9,101 nt of DNA, from positions 1-9,101 of the forward strand of contig WFPN01000028.1 in NCBI GenBank assembly GCA_015487535.1. The letters run 5' to 3'. The notes below the pieces were generated by a model, which searched no databases, had not been told where the DNA came from, and worked only from the letters and a program-made list of their open reading frames with translations. The DNA is from Aquificaceae bacterium. GTDB taxonomy: Bacteria; Aquificota; Aquificia; Aquificales; Aquificaceae. The position numbers were made by a program, and so were the translations under genes. Below, piece by piece: positions 1 through 6,011 of this stretch. The stretch's first letter is position 1. Every line of letters begins with the position of its first letter.

Positions 1-170
1 ATCCTGTCCTTGCAACCAACGGTAACGTCCTTACCCTTCTTCTTCAAAAAGAGATAAAGAGCCATAGCGCTTCCGAGGGCGTCTCCATCCGGGTTCTCGT
101 GGGTAAGTATAAGTATAGAGCCTTTAGTCTCTTTAAGAAACTCAACGAGTGGTACCGTTTCCCTTTTCAT
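1..170 (-). CDS. DHH-family phosphoesterase, NrnA-like (N-terminal part only)
   Basis: The first 56 codons can be read before the gene leaves the window. About 20 residues in is the segment THENPDGDALGS, the signature metal-binding motif (D-x-D type) of DHH phosphoesterases. This form is typical of the NrnA group, which degrades nanoRNAs and dephosphorylates 3'-phosphoadenosine 5'-phosphate in the cytoplasm. The start is the ATG at 168-170, preceded directly by AGGAAAGGTG, a good Shine-Dalgarno sequence. It lies 53 bp downstream of the ileS stop on the same strand, so the two are probably cotranscribed. Only the N-terminus is visible, so a RecJ-like or other DHH protein cannot be excluded. 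The family call is firm and the NrnA subgroup is inferred. Confidence 0.8.
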   Translation of the reverse strand, partial: MKRETVPLVEFLKETKGSILILTHENPDGDALGSAMALYLFLKKKGKDVTVGCKDR

Positions 171-202
171 CACCTTTCCTCCAACCAATTAAATTTTGTC
201 TC

Positions 203-218
203 ATTTTCAGTTGAAAAT
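203..218. repeat. AT-rich inverted repeat between ileS and the DHH gene
   Basis: ATTTTCA and TGAAAAT flank a 2-bp centre, so 14 of 16 positions are symmetric. It lies just after the ileS stop codon. It could form a weak hairpin or serve as an operator. It has no GC-rich stem and no clean T-run, so I do not call it a terminator. Confidence 0.3.
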
Positions 219-223
219 ATGAT

Positions 224-3043
224 CTAAGTGCAAACATATCCACTTTCCTGGAGGGCCCTGCAGCATCTCCTGCACACCTCCCCCTCGAACTCACTCTCCG
301 GATAGTACATCCAGCACCTTGGGCACTTCTTTCCCTCAGCCCTGGAGACACCGACCTCGAGATTGCCTACCTCCTCTCCCTCCAGCTTTATATCACCACC
401 TTCAGAGAGCTCCACCTGGCTCACCGTCAGGAAAAAGTTCAGGTAATCTAGGTACTTAGTCAGTAGATCGCGCACATCACCTTCAGCCTTTATGTAAACC
501 TTTGCCTCGTAAGGGTGCCTGACCAGACCCTCACGCCTTGCGATCTCTATGGCCTTCATAACCTCGTCCCTAACTGCGATAAGGACGGAGTAATCCCTCT
601 CGAGCTCCTCGGACACGAAATCCTCCTTAGGCCTGGGAATCTCGTGCAGAAAAACGCTCTCGGGAATGGAAGAGTTTATGGACCTTACATGATCCCACAC
701 TTCCTCCGCCGTGAAGCTCAGGAAGGGAGCAACGGAGGTAGTTATAGATATGAGAAGTTCGTAAAGAACTGTCTGGGCGGATCTTCTCTCCCAGCTCTTG
801 GGGGAGTAAACGTAGAGCCTATCTTTCAAGACGTCCAGGTAGAGGGAGGATAGGTCTGAGGTGCAGAAGTTTCTTACAAGATGATATACCCTGTGGAAGG
901 CATAATCACTGTAGTGCCTGTGGACCTCCTCCAGAAACCTCTGGAGCCTGGAGAGCATCCACCTGTCAAAGTGGTGGAGCTTGCTTGTATCTACCCTATC
1001 ATCTTTAGGATCGAAGTCGTAGAGGTTTGAGAGTAGAAACCTCAGAGTGTTCCTTATCTTCCTGTAATCGTCCACTAGGTTCCTCAGAATTGACTTTCCT
1101 AGCTTTACGTCCTCGCTGTAATCTTCTGAGACAACCCACAGCCTAAGCAGATCTGCCCCGAACTGCTCTATAACCTCCTGGGGAGAAACGACGTTGCCTA
1201 AAGACTTGGACATCTTCCTGCCCTTCTCATCCACCGTAAATCCGTGAGTAAGAACCGATCTGTAAGGGGCCTCTCCGTACGAACCTACAGACTCCAAGAG
1301 AGATGCCTGGAACCAACCCCTGTGCTGGTCAGATCCTTCCAGGTACATATCCGCCTTGCTGAAACCGAGAGGCCTCACAACGGCTGCATGCGAACACCCG
1401 GAATCGAACCACACATCTAAGATGTCCTCTTCCTTCTTGAACTCCGTTCCCCCGCACCTTTTACATCTGTAACCATCAGGGAGGAGGTCCTTCTCTTCCC
1501 TCTCGAACCAAACGTCCGCTCCGCTTGGATGTTTCTCTATCAAACTAGCCACGTGTTCGAAAACCTCCTCGTCCGAAACCACCTCCCCGCAGTTCCTACA
1601 GTAGAAGACGGCTATGGGAACGCCCCAGTACCTCTGCCTAGATATGCACCAGTCCGGCCTGTTCTCGACCATGCTCCTTATCCTGTTCTTACCGTACTCC
1701 GGTATCCATCTAACCTTGTCTATCTCTTCGAGGGCCTTCTCCCTAAGGGTCTTAGAGTTTACTTTAGCAGACATGCTTATGAACCACTGGTACGTTGCCC
1801 TGAATATTACCGGGTTCTTACACCTCCAGCAGTGGGGGTAAGAGTGTGATACCTTCCCATGATGAAGAAGGAAGCCTTTTTCCTTAAGTAAGCTCACTAT
1901 TAGGTTGTTGGCATCGAACACCCTGACCCCGAGGAGAAACTCCGGAGCCGGTTGTATAAACCTACCTCTGTCGTCTAGGGGGGCGTAAGGCTCTATTCCG
2001 TATCTTATCCCTACGGTGTAATCCTCCTGTCCGTGTCCCGGAGCCATGTGAACCAAGCCGGTCCCAGTTCCTAGCTCAACGAACTCGGAAGGGTAAACCT
2101 TCCACATGTTCTTCAAGGTTTCTTCGGACAGATGACCCTCAAGCTCAGACCTCTTAACAAAGGGATGCAAGTACGATCTTCCCACCAGCTCTTTTCCCTT
2201 TAACTCCTTTACAACCTCTCCCTCTATACCCGTAACCTCCCTGAAGTTTTCGAGCAGCTCCTTTGCTAGGATAAGGGTACCTTCGGCGGTCCTGTAGTAA
2301 ACGTAATCGAACTCCTCACCGACCATTATCCCGAGGTGAGCCGGGAGTGTCCATGGGGTTGTGGTCCATATAACGAGGAAGGCATCCTCGTCTTCGAGGG
2401 GAAACTTCACGTATATACTCGGGTCCTCCTTATCCTTGTACTCTACCTCAGCCTCAGCTTCTGCGGTCATATCGTATATGCACCAGTAAACCGGCTTCTT
2501 GCTTCTGTATGCAAGTCCCTTCTTAAAGAACTTACCAAGTTCCCTGACCTCCTGCGCCTCGTAGGAGGGATCCATAGTCAGGTAAGGGTTCTCCCAGTCT
2601 CCGAGAACCCCAAGACGTACGAACTCCTCCTTCTGTATGTTCACAAACCTCTGGGCGTAATCCCTGCACAGCTTCCTGAATTCGGTTTTAGGAAGATCCT
2701 CCTTGTTTATCTTCTTAGCCTTCAGCTCCTTTTCAACCTGCCTCTCTATGGGAAGACCGTGGCAGTCCCATCCAGGTATGTAGAGGATATCCTTACCTAT
2801 CATGAGGTTGTACTTGTTTATTATGTCCTTCAGGATCTTGTTCAGAGCGTGACCTATATGAATGTGGCCGTTCGCGTAAGGTGGTCCATCGTGAAGCAGG
2901 AAAACTTCCTTACCTTTTCTGAATTCTCTAATCTTTTTATAAAGATCTGACCACCTTTCTAATATCTGGGGCTCTTTCTCCGGAAGGTTTGCCTTCATAG
3001 GAAAATCAGTTCTTGGAAGGTTCAGCGTTTCCTTGTAGTCCAT
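224..3043 (-). CDS. ileS: Isoleucyl-tRNA synthetase
   Basis: This class I aminoacyl-tRNA synthetase charges tRNA-Ile with isoleucine in the cytoplasm. The protein has 939 residues, the usual length for bacterial IleRS. The HIGH motif is at residues 62-65 in PPYANGHIHIGH and KMSKS is at 610-614. The inserted CP1 editing domain, which hydrolyses mischarged Val-tRNA, carries TTTPWTLPA near 228-236. It also has GTGLVHMAP with His332 and Asp341, matching the editing residues His333 and Asp342 of E. coli. Cysteine pairs 482/485 and 527/530 suggest a zinc site in the catalytic core. A C-terminal zinc finger uses Cys907, 910, 924 and 927. The start ATG follows GGAGGG at a suitable distance. The C-terminal zinc finger and the absence of a long eukaryote-like tail fit the bacterial type 1 enzyme. 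No T-box leader is visible upstream. Confidence 0.98.
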   Translation of the reverse strand: MDYKETLNLPRTDFPMKANLPEKEPQILERWSDLYKKIREFRKGKEVFLLHDGPPYANGHIHIGHALNKILKDIINKYNLMIGKDILYIPGWDCHGLPIERQVEKELKAKKINKEDLPKTEFRKLCRDYAQRFVNIQKEEFVRLGVLGDWENPYLTMDPSYEAQEVRELGKFFKKGLAYRSKKPVYWCIYDMTAEAEAEVEYKDKEDPSIYVKFPLEDEDAFLVIWTTTPWTLPAHLGIMVGEEFDYVYYRTAEGTLILAKELLENFREVTGIEGEVVKELKGKELVGRSYLHPFVKRSELEGHLSEETLKNMWKVYPSEFVELGTGTGLVHMAPGHGQEDYTVGIRYGIEPYAPLDDRGRFIQPAPEFLLGVRVFDANNLIVSLLKEKGFLLHHGKVSHSYPHCWRCKNPVIFRATYQWFISMSAKVNSKTLREKALEEIDKVRWIPEYGKNRIRSMVENRPDWCISRQRYWGVPIAVFYCRNCGEVVSDEEVFEHVASLIEKHPSGADVWFEREEKDLLPDGYRCKRCGGTEFKKEEDILDVWFDSGCSHAAVVRPLGFSKADMYLEGSDQHRGWFQASLLESVGSYGEAPYRSVLTHGFTVDEKGRKMSKSLGNVVSPQEVIEQFGADLLRLWVVSEDYSEDVKLGKSILRNLVDDYRKIRNTLRFLLSNLYDFDPKDDRVDTSKLHHFDRWMLSRLQRFLEEVHRHYSDYAFHRVYHLVRNFCTSDLSSLYLDVLKDRLYVYSPKSWERRSAQTVLYELLISITTSVAPFLSFTAEEVWDHVRSINSSIPESVFLHEIPRPKEDFVSEELERDYSVLIAVRDEVMKAIEIARREGLVRHPYEAKVYIKAEGDVRDLLTKYLDYLNFFLTVSQVELSEGGDIKLEGEEVGNLEVGVSRAEGKKCPRCWMYYPESEFEGEVCRRCCRALQESGYVCT

Positions 3044-3085
3044 TCAAGAGCCCTCCATGAGATCCTCAAAAGTGCATGAAAGATA

Positions 3086-3112
3086 ATTATAGTCGAAAGA
3101 AAGGGCTTGCAA
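3086..3112 (-). promoter_or_regulatory. Predicted promoter of ileS
   Basis: On the minus strand a perfect TATAAT (3086-3091) lies 15 bp from TTGCAA (3107-3112). The spacing is short for sigma-70, but the -10 matches consensus exactly. The implied leader is about 35 nt and contains the GGAGGG ribosome-binding site. The TTGCAA is shared with the divergent HU promoter. Confidence 0.55.
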
Positions 3113-3135
3113 AATCAAAGTAAGTTATGTATTAT
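3107..3135 (+). promoter_or_regulatory. Predicted promoter of the HU gene
   Basis: TTGCAA (3107-3112), a 17-bp spacer and TATTAT (3130-3135) form a good sigma-70-type promoter. The expected transcription start is near 3142. The leader carries GGGAGGG at 3160-3166, a strong Shine-Dalgarno sequence 7 nt before the ATG. Confidence 0.6.
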
Positions 3136-3173
3136 CTATATCAGCGCTAAATTCTATTTGGGAGGGTCGTGCT

Positions 3174-3446
3174 ATGACAAAGGCAGAGCTCGTTGCAGAG
3201 ATCGCCAAGCAGGCGGGCATCACCAAAAAAGAGGCTGATGCCGCTCTCAAGGCAGCAGTCGCAGCCATATCCAAGGCTCTCAAGAAGGGAGAAAGGATAG
3301 CCATCCCCGGACTGGGAATATTCACCGTCAAGAAGAGGGCCGCGAGGAAGGGAAGAAACCCCAGGACCGGACAGGTGATCCAGATCCCCGCAAGGAAGGT
3401 AGTGGCATTCAAGCCAGCCAAGGATCTCAGGGAAAGCATAAAGTAA
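3174..3446 (+). CDS. hup: HU-family DNA-binding protein
   Basis: This 90-residue protein has the full HU/IHF length and layout. Two N-terminal helices (about 3-38) form the dimer core. The IPGLGIFTV turn follows at 44-52. The DNA-intercalating beta arm contains RNPRTG with the conserved Pro63, and a C-terminal helix ends the fold. HU dimers bend and compact DNA with little sequence preference. In bacteria where it has been studied, HU also assists DnaA at the origin, which is notable with a candidate oriC about 2 kb away. The ATG follows a strong GGGAGGG. Five of its nine isoleucine codons are ATC, whereas rsmE next door uses mostly ATA or ATT, which suggests high expression. It is 31 bp upstream of rsmE on the same strand. 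HU versus an IHF-like paralogue cannot be separated with certainty. Confidence 0.96.
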   Translation: MTKAELVAEIAKQAGITKKEADAALKAAVAAISKALKKGERIAIPGLGIFTVKKRAARKGRNPRTGQVIQIPARKVVAFKPAKDLRESIK

Positions 3447-3456
3447 ATATCCCCTC

Positions 3457-3471
3457 GGGGCGTCCCGCCCC
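3457..3471 (+). promoter_or_regulatory. All-GC hairpin between the HU gene and rsmE
   Basis: GGGGCG and CGCCCC pair perfectly (6 bp) around a TCC loop. The hairpin begins 10 nt after the HU stop and ends 6 nt before the rsmE ATG. There is no T-run after it, so it does not look like an intrinsic terminator. It occupies the position where a Shine-Dalgarno sequence for rsmE would be expected. It could stabilise the HU mRNA 3' end or restrict rsmE translation. Confidence 0.55.
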
Positions 3472-3477
3472 GCCATT

Positions 3478-4179
3478 ATGCACATCTTTTTTCCATCGAG
3501 AAGATCAAAAGATTCTTTTATCCTACAAGGCGAGGAGCTAAGGCACTTTAAGGTAAGAAGGATAAAAAAAGAGGAAAAGGTAGGAATAATATGGGAGGAA
3601 AACCTCTACCTCTGTGAGCTCGAAAAAGCAGGAAACAAAGAGGCCAAGCTGAGGATAATTGAGAAGGTCGAAACCAAGAAACCAACGGTAAGGATAACCC
3701 TAATTCAGGCCGTTCCGGTGGAACTGAGAACGTTCGAAACTATCCTCCAGAAATCAACGGAGCTAGGTGTGTCCGAGGTGGTTCCCCTATTGACGGAAAG
3801 GAGCTTTAAAAACAGAGAAGCTATGGGTAAGAAAAGAGAAAGATGGGAGAGGATAATCAGGGAAGCGATGAAACAGTCTGGAAGACCCTATACGCTTGAG
3901 CTAAAGGATCCAGTGTATATAGAAGAGCTGGAACCGAAAAGCGAACTGAACATAATCCTAGACAACTTCTCCAATGGAAAGAGGGTAAAGGACCTGGAGC
4001 TGGAAGGCGTAAAAAGCGTCAGCCTGGTGGTTGGTCCGGAAGGGGGATTTTCTAAATCTGAGGTGAGACGTTTTACGGATAAGGGGTTTATACCTGTCAG
4101 GCTTGAGCCCCACGTTTTAAGAAGTGAAACGGCGGCGATAGTAGGCGCTGGAATTATAGTGAACCTTGCAGGTCCTTGA
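3478..4179 (+). CDS. rsmE: 16S rRNA (uracil1498-N3)-methyltransferase RsmE
   Basis: RsmE uses S-adenosylmethionine to methylate N3 of U1498 in helix 44 of 16S rRNA, close to the decoding site. The 233 residues match the family length. The N-terminus (1-70) is the PUA-like RNA-binding part. The rest is a SPOUT (trefoil knot) methyltransferase domain with hallmark segments: QKSTELGVSEVVP near 97-109, EAMKQSGR near 129-136, VVGPEGGF near 184-191 and LRSETAAI near 215-222. The start at ATG 3478 gives MHIFF, typical of the family. No Shine-Dalgarno sequence is visible, because the space before the ATG is filled by a GC-rich hairpin. Translation may therefore depend on coupling to HU or on a structured leader. 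Its last 26 bp overlap the antisense end of the NtrC4-like gene. Confidence 0.96.
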   Translation: MHIFFPSRRSKDSFILQGEELRHFKVRRIKKEEKVGIIWEENLYLCELEKAGNKEAKLRIIEKVETKKPTVRITLIQAVPVELRTFETILQKSTELGVSEVVPLLTERSFKNREAMGKKRERWERIIREAMKQSGRPYTLELKDPVYIEELEPKSELNIILDNFSNGKRVKDLELEGVKSVSLVVGPEGGFSKSEVRRFTDKGFIPVRLEPHVLRSETAAIVGAGIIVNLAGP

Positions 4180-5506
4180 TCTTTATTCCGTAGGCTTTTA
4201 CCTTCCTGTAGAGGTTTGAAAGATCTGTGCCTATCCTTGATGAGACCTCCTTCATGTCGTAGTTGTACTCTTTGAGCTTCTCTTCTATGAAGACCTTCTC
4301 GAACTCCCTCCTCGCCTCCTTCAGCTTTTCAAGTCTGAATATGTAACTGTAGTCCTTCGATCTCCTGTAACCCCCAAGTCCGAGATGCTCTGGCCTGACC
4401 ACGTCTCCATCGCAGAGTATAACCACCCTCTCCATAAGATTCTTAAGCTCCCTCACGTTCCCCTTCCAGGTGTGATTCATGAGAGCTTCTTTGGCCTCGT
4501 CCGAGAGGATCTTACACTCTTTCTTGTACTCCTGGGAAAACTTCTTCAGGAAGTACTCCGCCAAAAGGATAATGTCCTCCCCTCTCTCCCTCAGGGGAGG
4601 AAGCTCTATTGTAAAGACGGAGATCCTGTAATAGAGATCTTCTCTGAACCTTCCTTCCTTAACCTCCTCTGTAAGGTTCTTGTTCGAGGCAGAAACCAAC
4701 CTTACATCGACCTCTATCCTCTGGGTTCCTCCAAGTCTGGTAAAGCTGCCAGTTTCTATTACCCTTAGGAGCTTGGCCTGGGCTCTGGTATCCATATCAC
4801 CTATCTCGTCCAAGAAGAGGGTTCCCCCGTCTGCGAGCTCGAACTTCCCCTTCTTCCTGCTAACCGCTCCTGTAAAAGCTCCCCTCTCGTATCCGAACAA
4901 TTCTGACTCTATCAGGTCGTTAGGTATCGAGGCGCAGTTTATATCAACGAACTGCCCTCTTCTATTAGACTCACTATGGATAAGCTTTGCCACAAGCTCC
5001 TTCCCAGTTCCGCTCTCTCCCAGTATTAAAACCGGGGCCCTGCTCTTGGCTATCTTGGAAACTATCTTCTTTATCTCCCTTATAGGTTTAGAGTTTCCGA
5101 TGAGCTCTACCTCCTCCTCCCCACCGCCGGAAACCCTACCCATAGACTCGGACACTGCGTGCTTGACGGTCAACAGAAACCTGTCCATAGAAAAGGGCTT
5201 CTCTATGAAGTCGTATGCCCCCTTCTTTATAGCCTTTACGGCCATATCCACGTTGCCGTGCCCGGTTATAACCACAACCACTGAGTCAGGAGAGATCTCC
5301 CTGACAACATCCAGAAACTCTATCCCGTCCCCATCAGGCATCCACACATCTAGAACAACTACGTGAAAGAACTCTTCAGATATTTTTTTTCTAGCCGCAG
5401 AAAGGGTTGCTGAGGTATCTACCTTGTACCCTTCCTCCTTCAGTATCCCCTTTAGAGATTCCCTTATCCCCTCCTCATCGTCTATGACGAGTACCTTAAC
5501 CGACAT
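4154..5506 (-). CDS. ntrC4: Sigma-54-dependent response regulator, NtrC4-like
   Basis: This 450-residue transcription activator has three domains. The receiver (1-120) has acidic residues Asp10 and Asp11, phosphoacceptor Asp53, Thr81 and Lys103. The AAA+ sigma-54 interaction domain (about 132-375) has Walker A GESGTGKE at 163-170, the sigma-54-contacting GAFTGA loop at 209-214, Walker B FLDE at 231-234 and candidate arginine fingers Arg288 and Arg294. A Fis-type helix-turn-helix follows (about 411-445). All key residues are present, so it should open sigma-54 promoters using ATP. The receiver (VVLDVWMPDGDG, TGHGNVDMAVKAIKKGAY) and ATPase closely match A. aeolicus NtrC4 as I recall it. No sensor kinase gene is adjacent. 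The start gives the expected MSVKVLVIDDEE. No Shine-Dalgarno sequence is evident, and the upstream DNA is the DnaA-box array. NtrX is the nearest alternative name. Confidence 0.93.
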   Translation of the reverse strand: MSVKVLVIDDEEGIRESLKGILKEEGYKVDTSATLSAARKKISEEFFHVVVLDVWMPDGDGIEFLDVVREISPDSVVVVITGHGNVDMAVKAIKKGAYDFIEKPFSMDRFLLTVKHAVSESMGRVSGGGEEEVELIGNSKPIREIKKIVSKIAKSRAPVLILGESGTGKELVAKLIHSESNRRGQFVDINCASIPNDLIESELFGYERGAFTGAVSRKKGKFELADGGTLFLDEIGDMDTRAQAKLLRVIETGSFTRLGGTQRIEVDVRLVSASNKNLTEEVKEGRFREDLYYRISVFTIELPPLRERGEDIILLAEYFLKKFSQEYKKECKILSDEAKEALMNHTWKGNVRELKNLMERVVILCDGDVVRPEHLGLGGYRRSKDYSYIFRLEKLKEARREFEKVFIEEKLKEYNYDMKEVSSRIGTDLSNLYRKVKAYGIKIKDLQGSL

Positions 5507-5512
5507 ACTTAC

Positions 5513-5518
5513 ATTTTA
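5513..5518 (-). promoter_or_regulatory. Possible -10 element of the NtrC4-like gene
   Basis: TAAAAT on the minus strand ends 7 bp before the ATG at 5506, so transcription could start at or very near the start codon and give a leaderless mRNA. The matching -35 zone (about 5536-5543) falls inside the DnaA boxes, where TTGTGG-like sequence repeats. The call is tentative. Confidence 0.3.
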
Positions 5519-5522
5519 CAAT

Positions 5523-5586
5523 CCATCCACAAGTTTTCCACAAATTGTCCACAATTTATCCACAATCTATCCACAAATTATCCACA
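5523..5586 (+). repeat. Six forward DnaA boxes in strict 11-bp register
   Basis: The nine-base boxes start at 5523 (CCATCCACA), 5534 (TTTTCCACA), 5545 (TTGTCCACA), 5556 (TTATCCACA), 5567 (CTATCCACA) and 5578 (TTATCCACA). Each is separated by 2 bp, so the period is exactly 11 bp, close to one helical turn. All point the same way, which would place DnaA protomers on one face of the DNA. Quality rises from the gene-proximal end inward. Confidence 0.9.
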
Positions 5587-5598
5587 ATCCGGTGGTAG

Positions 5599-5607
5599 TT
5601 ATCCACA
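5599..5607 (+). promoter_or_regulatory. Isolated perfect forward DnaA box
   Basis: TTATCCACA is an exact consensus match starting 21 bp after the sixth box of the phased array, with the GC-richer CCGGTGG stretch in the gap. It is the last forward box before orientation flips, and only 6 bp separate it from the first reverse box at 5614. Confidence 0.85.
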
Positions 5608-5613
5608 GACCTG

Positions 5614-5631
5614 TGTGGAAGATGTGGAAAG
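5614..5631 (-). promoter_or_regulatory. Two weak reverse DnaA boxes
   Basis: TGTGGAAGA (5614-5622) and TGTGGAAAG (5623-5631) each differ from TGTGGATAA at two positions and abut without a gap. With the forward box at 5599-5607 they form a small inverted arrangement. The second box has the same sequence as the one at 5802-5810 and opens the first tandem module. Confidence 0.55.
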
Positions 5632-5685
5632 TTCGTAAGTTGTTTATAGTGCTCTGCAAACGTGCTAAGCATAAGCCATTGATAA

Positions 5686-5758
5686 TACTACAAAAATAAA
5701 GCACAATGTGGATAAATGTGGATAAAAATATAAGGCATTGATATATATGTACATTTAG
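5686..5758. other. AT-rich segment, candidate DNA unwinding element
   Basis: 18 of 73 bases are G or C (about 25%), much lower than in the flanking genes. It includes two perfect reverse boxes and the run ATATATATGTACAT. An easily melted segment beside a DnaA-box array is the expected layout of a bacterial origin. The precise opening site cannot be fixed by eye. Confidence 0.5.
5707..5725 (-). promoter_or_regulatory. Two perfect reverse DnaA boxes, 10 bp apart
   Basis: TGTGGATAA occurs at 5707-5715 and again at 5717-5725, both exact reverse complements of TTATCCACA, separated by one base. The second appears to be a local 10-bp duplication, because the neighbouring tandem units carry a single box here. 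Confidence 0.88.
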
Positions 5759-5801
5759 AACAGCAATAAGTCTTTGATACATAGTCATAATCCGGACGCA
5801 A

Positions 5802-5810
5802 TGTGGAAAG
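5802..5810 (-). promoter_or_regulatory. Weak reverse DnaA box
   Basis: TGTGGAAAG has two differences from TGTGGATAA but matches the box at 5623-5631. Both are followed 14 bp later by an AAGTT element, so position within the module is conserved even though the box is imperfect. Confidence 0.5.
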
Positions 5811-5885
5811 TTTAAAAGTTATTGATAAACATATGCAAATATGACTCCAGAAAGTTGCTGATAATTCTATATAATCATAACGCAA

Positions 5886-5894
5886 TGTGGATAG
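5886..5894 (-). promoter_or_regulatory. Reverse DnaA box with one mismatch
   Basis: TGTGGATAG differs from consensus only at the last base and is the reverse complement of the forward box CTATCCACA at 5567-5575. It is exactly 84 bp after the box at 5802 and ends the third tandem module. Confidence 0.65.
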
Positions 5895-6011
5895 CTGGTC
5901 AGTAAGTTGTTGATAAGCCTGTATTTGTGAATTTGAACAACCTATTCCTTAATAATTCTTCTTTAAGAAAGGCTATGACTATATAAAACAAAAAGAAGAA
6001 GAAAGGGAAAG

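Larger units (their letters stand above)
5637..5916. repeat. Degenerate tandem modules of 84-95 bp within the origin candidate
   Basis: Seven elements of the form AAGnnnTTGATA start at 5637, 5673, 5732, 5768, 5816, 5852 and 5904. They form pairs spaced exactly 36 bp apart (5637/5673, 5732/5768, 5816/5852). From the first member of each pair to the next TGTGGA box is exactly 70 bp in all three modules (5707, 5802, 5886). The boxes at 5802 and 5886 lie in an identical 12-mer ACGCAATGTGGA, 84 bp apart. The fourth module, at 5904, lacks its second element. The last nine bases of each element (for example TGTTGATAA at 5908-5916) resemble a weakened reverse DnaA box, so these may be low-affinity DnaA sites or sites for another protein. 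Confidence 0.75.
5507..6011. other. Candidate chromosomal replication origin (oriC), gene-free
   Basis: This 505-bp stretch has no credible gene and is dense with DnaA boxes (consensus TTATCCACA). Five exact matches start at 5556, 5578 and 5599 (forward) and at 5707 and 5717 (reverse). One-mismatch sites lie at 5534, 5545, 5567 and 5886, and weaker ones at 5523, 5614, 5623 and 5802. Forward boxes fill the left end and reverse boxes the right, so the arrays face each other around 5608-5613. The segment 5686-5758 is only about 25% GC and could be the unwinding element. A cluster of this density is characteristic of bacterial oriC. dnaA and dnaN are not in the window, so genomic position cannot be used as support. 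The surrounding genes are chromosomal housekeeping genes, which argues against a plasmid origin. Read as oriC by inference. Confidence 0.75.

Noticed and set aside
2336..2950. A 204-codon open frame on the plus strand opposite ileS
   Set aside because: It lies wholly antisense to a well-conserved synthetase gene and its translation looks like random hydrophobic sequence. Codon bias of ileS explains the open frame.
3044..3085. T-box riboswitch or upstream mini-ORF (ATG GAG GGC TCT TGA) in the ileS leader
   Set aside because: The predicted leader is only about 35 nt, too short for a T-box. The four-codon frame contains the Shine-Dalgarno sequence itself and is most simply chance.
5676..5700. 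DnaA-trio element (TAG/TAA repeats) next to the boxes
   Set aside because: On the minus strand only one or two triplets fit (GTAGTATTAT), with no longer run, so the match is not better than expected in AT-rich DNA.
5424..5885. Open reading frames inside the origin candidate (5424-5699 plus; 5567-5788 and 5688-5885 minus)
   Set aside because: They are low-complexity translations of AT-rich DnaA-box DNA, lack ribosome-binding sites and resemble no protein I know.
5623..5916. Tandem repeats considered as a CRISPR array
   Set aside because: Repeat copies are short and degenerate, spacing alternates 36/48-59 bp, and no cas genes are nearby. The shared parts are DnaA-box-like.
5951..6010. Intrinsic terminator after the unknown 118-residue gene
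   Set aside because: There is a pyrimidine-rich tract on the coding strand and a weak TTCT/AGAA pairing, but no GC stem before a T-run.
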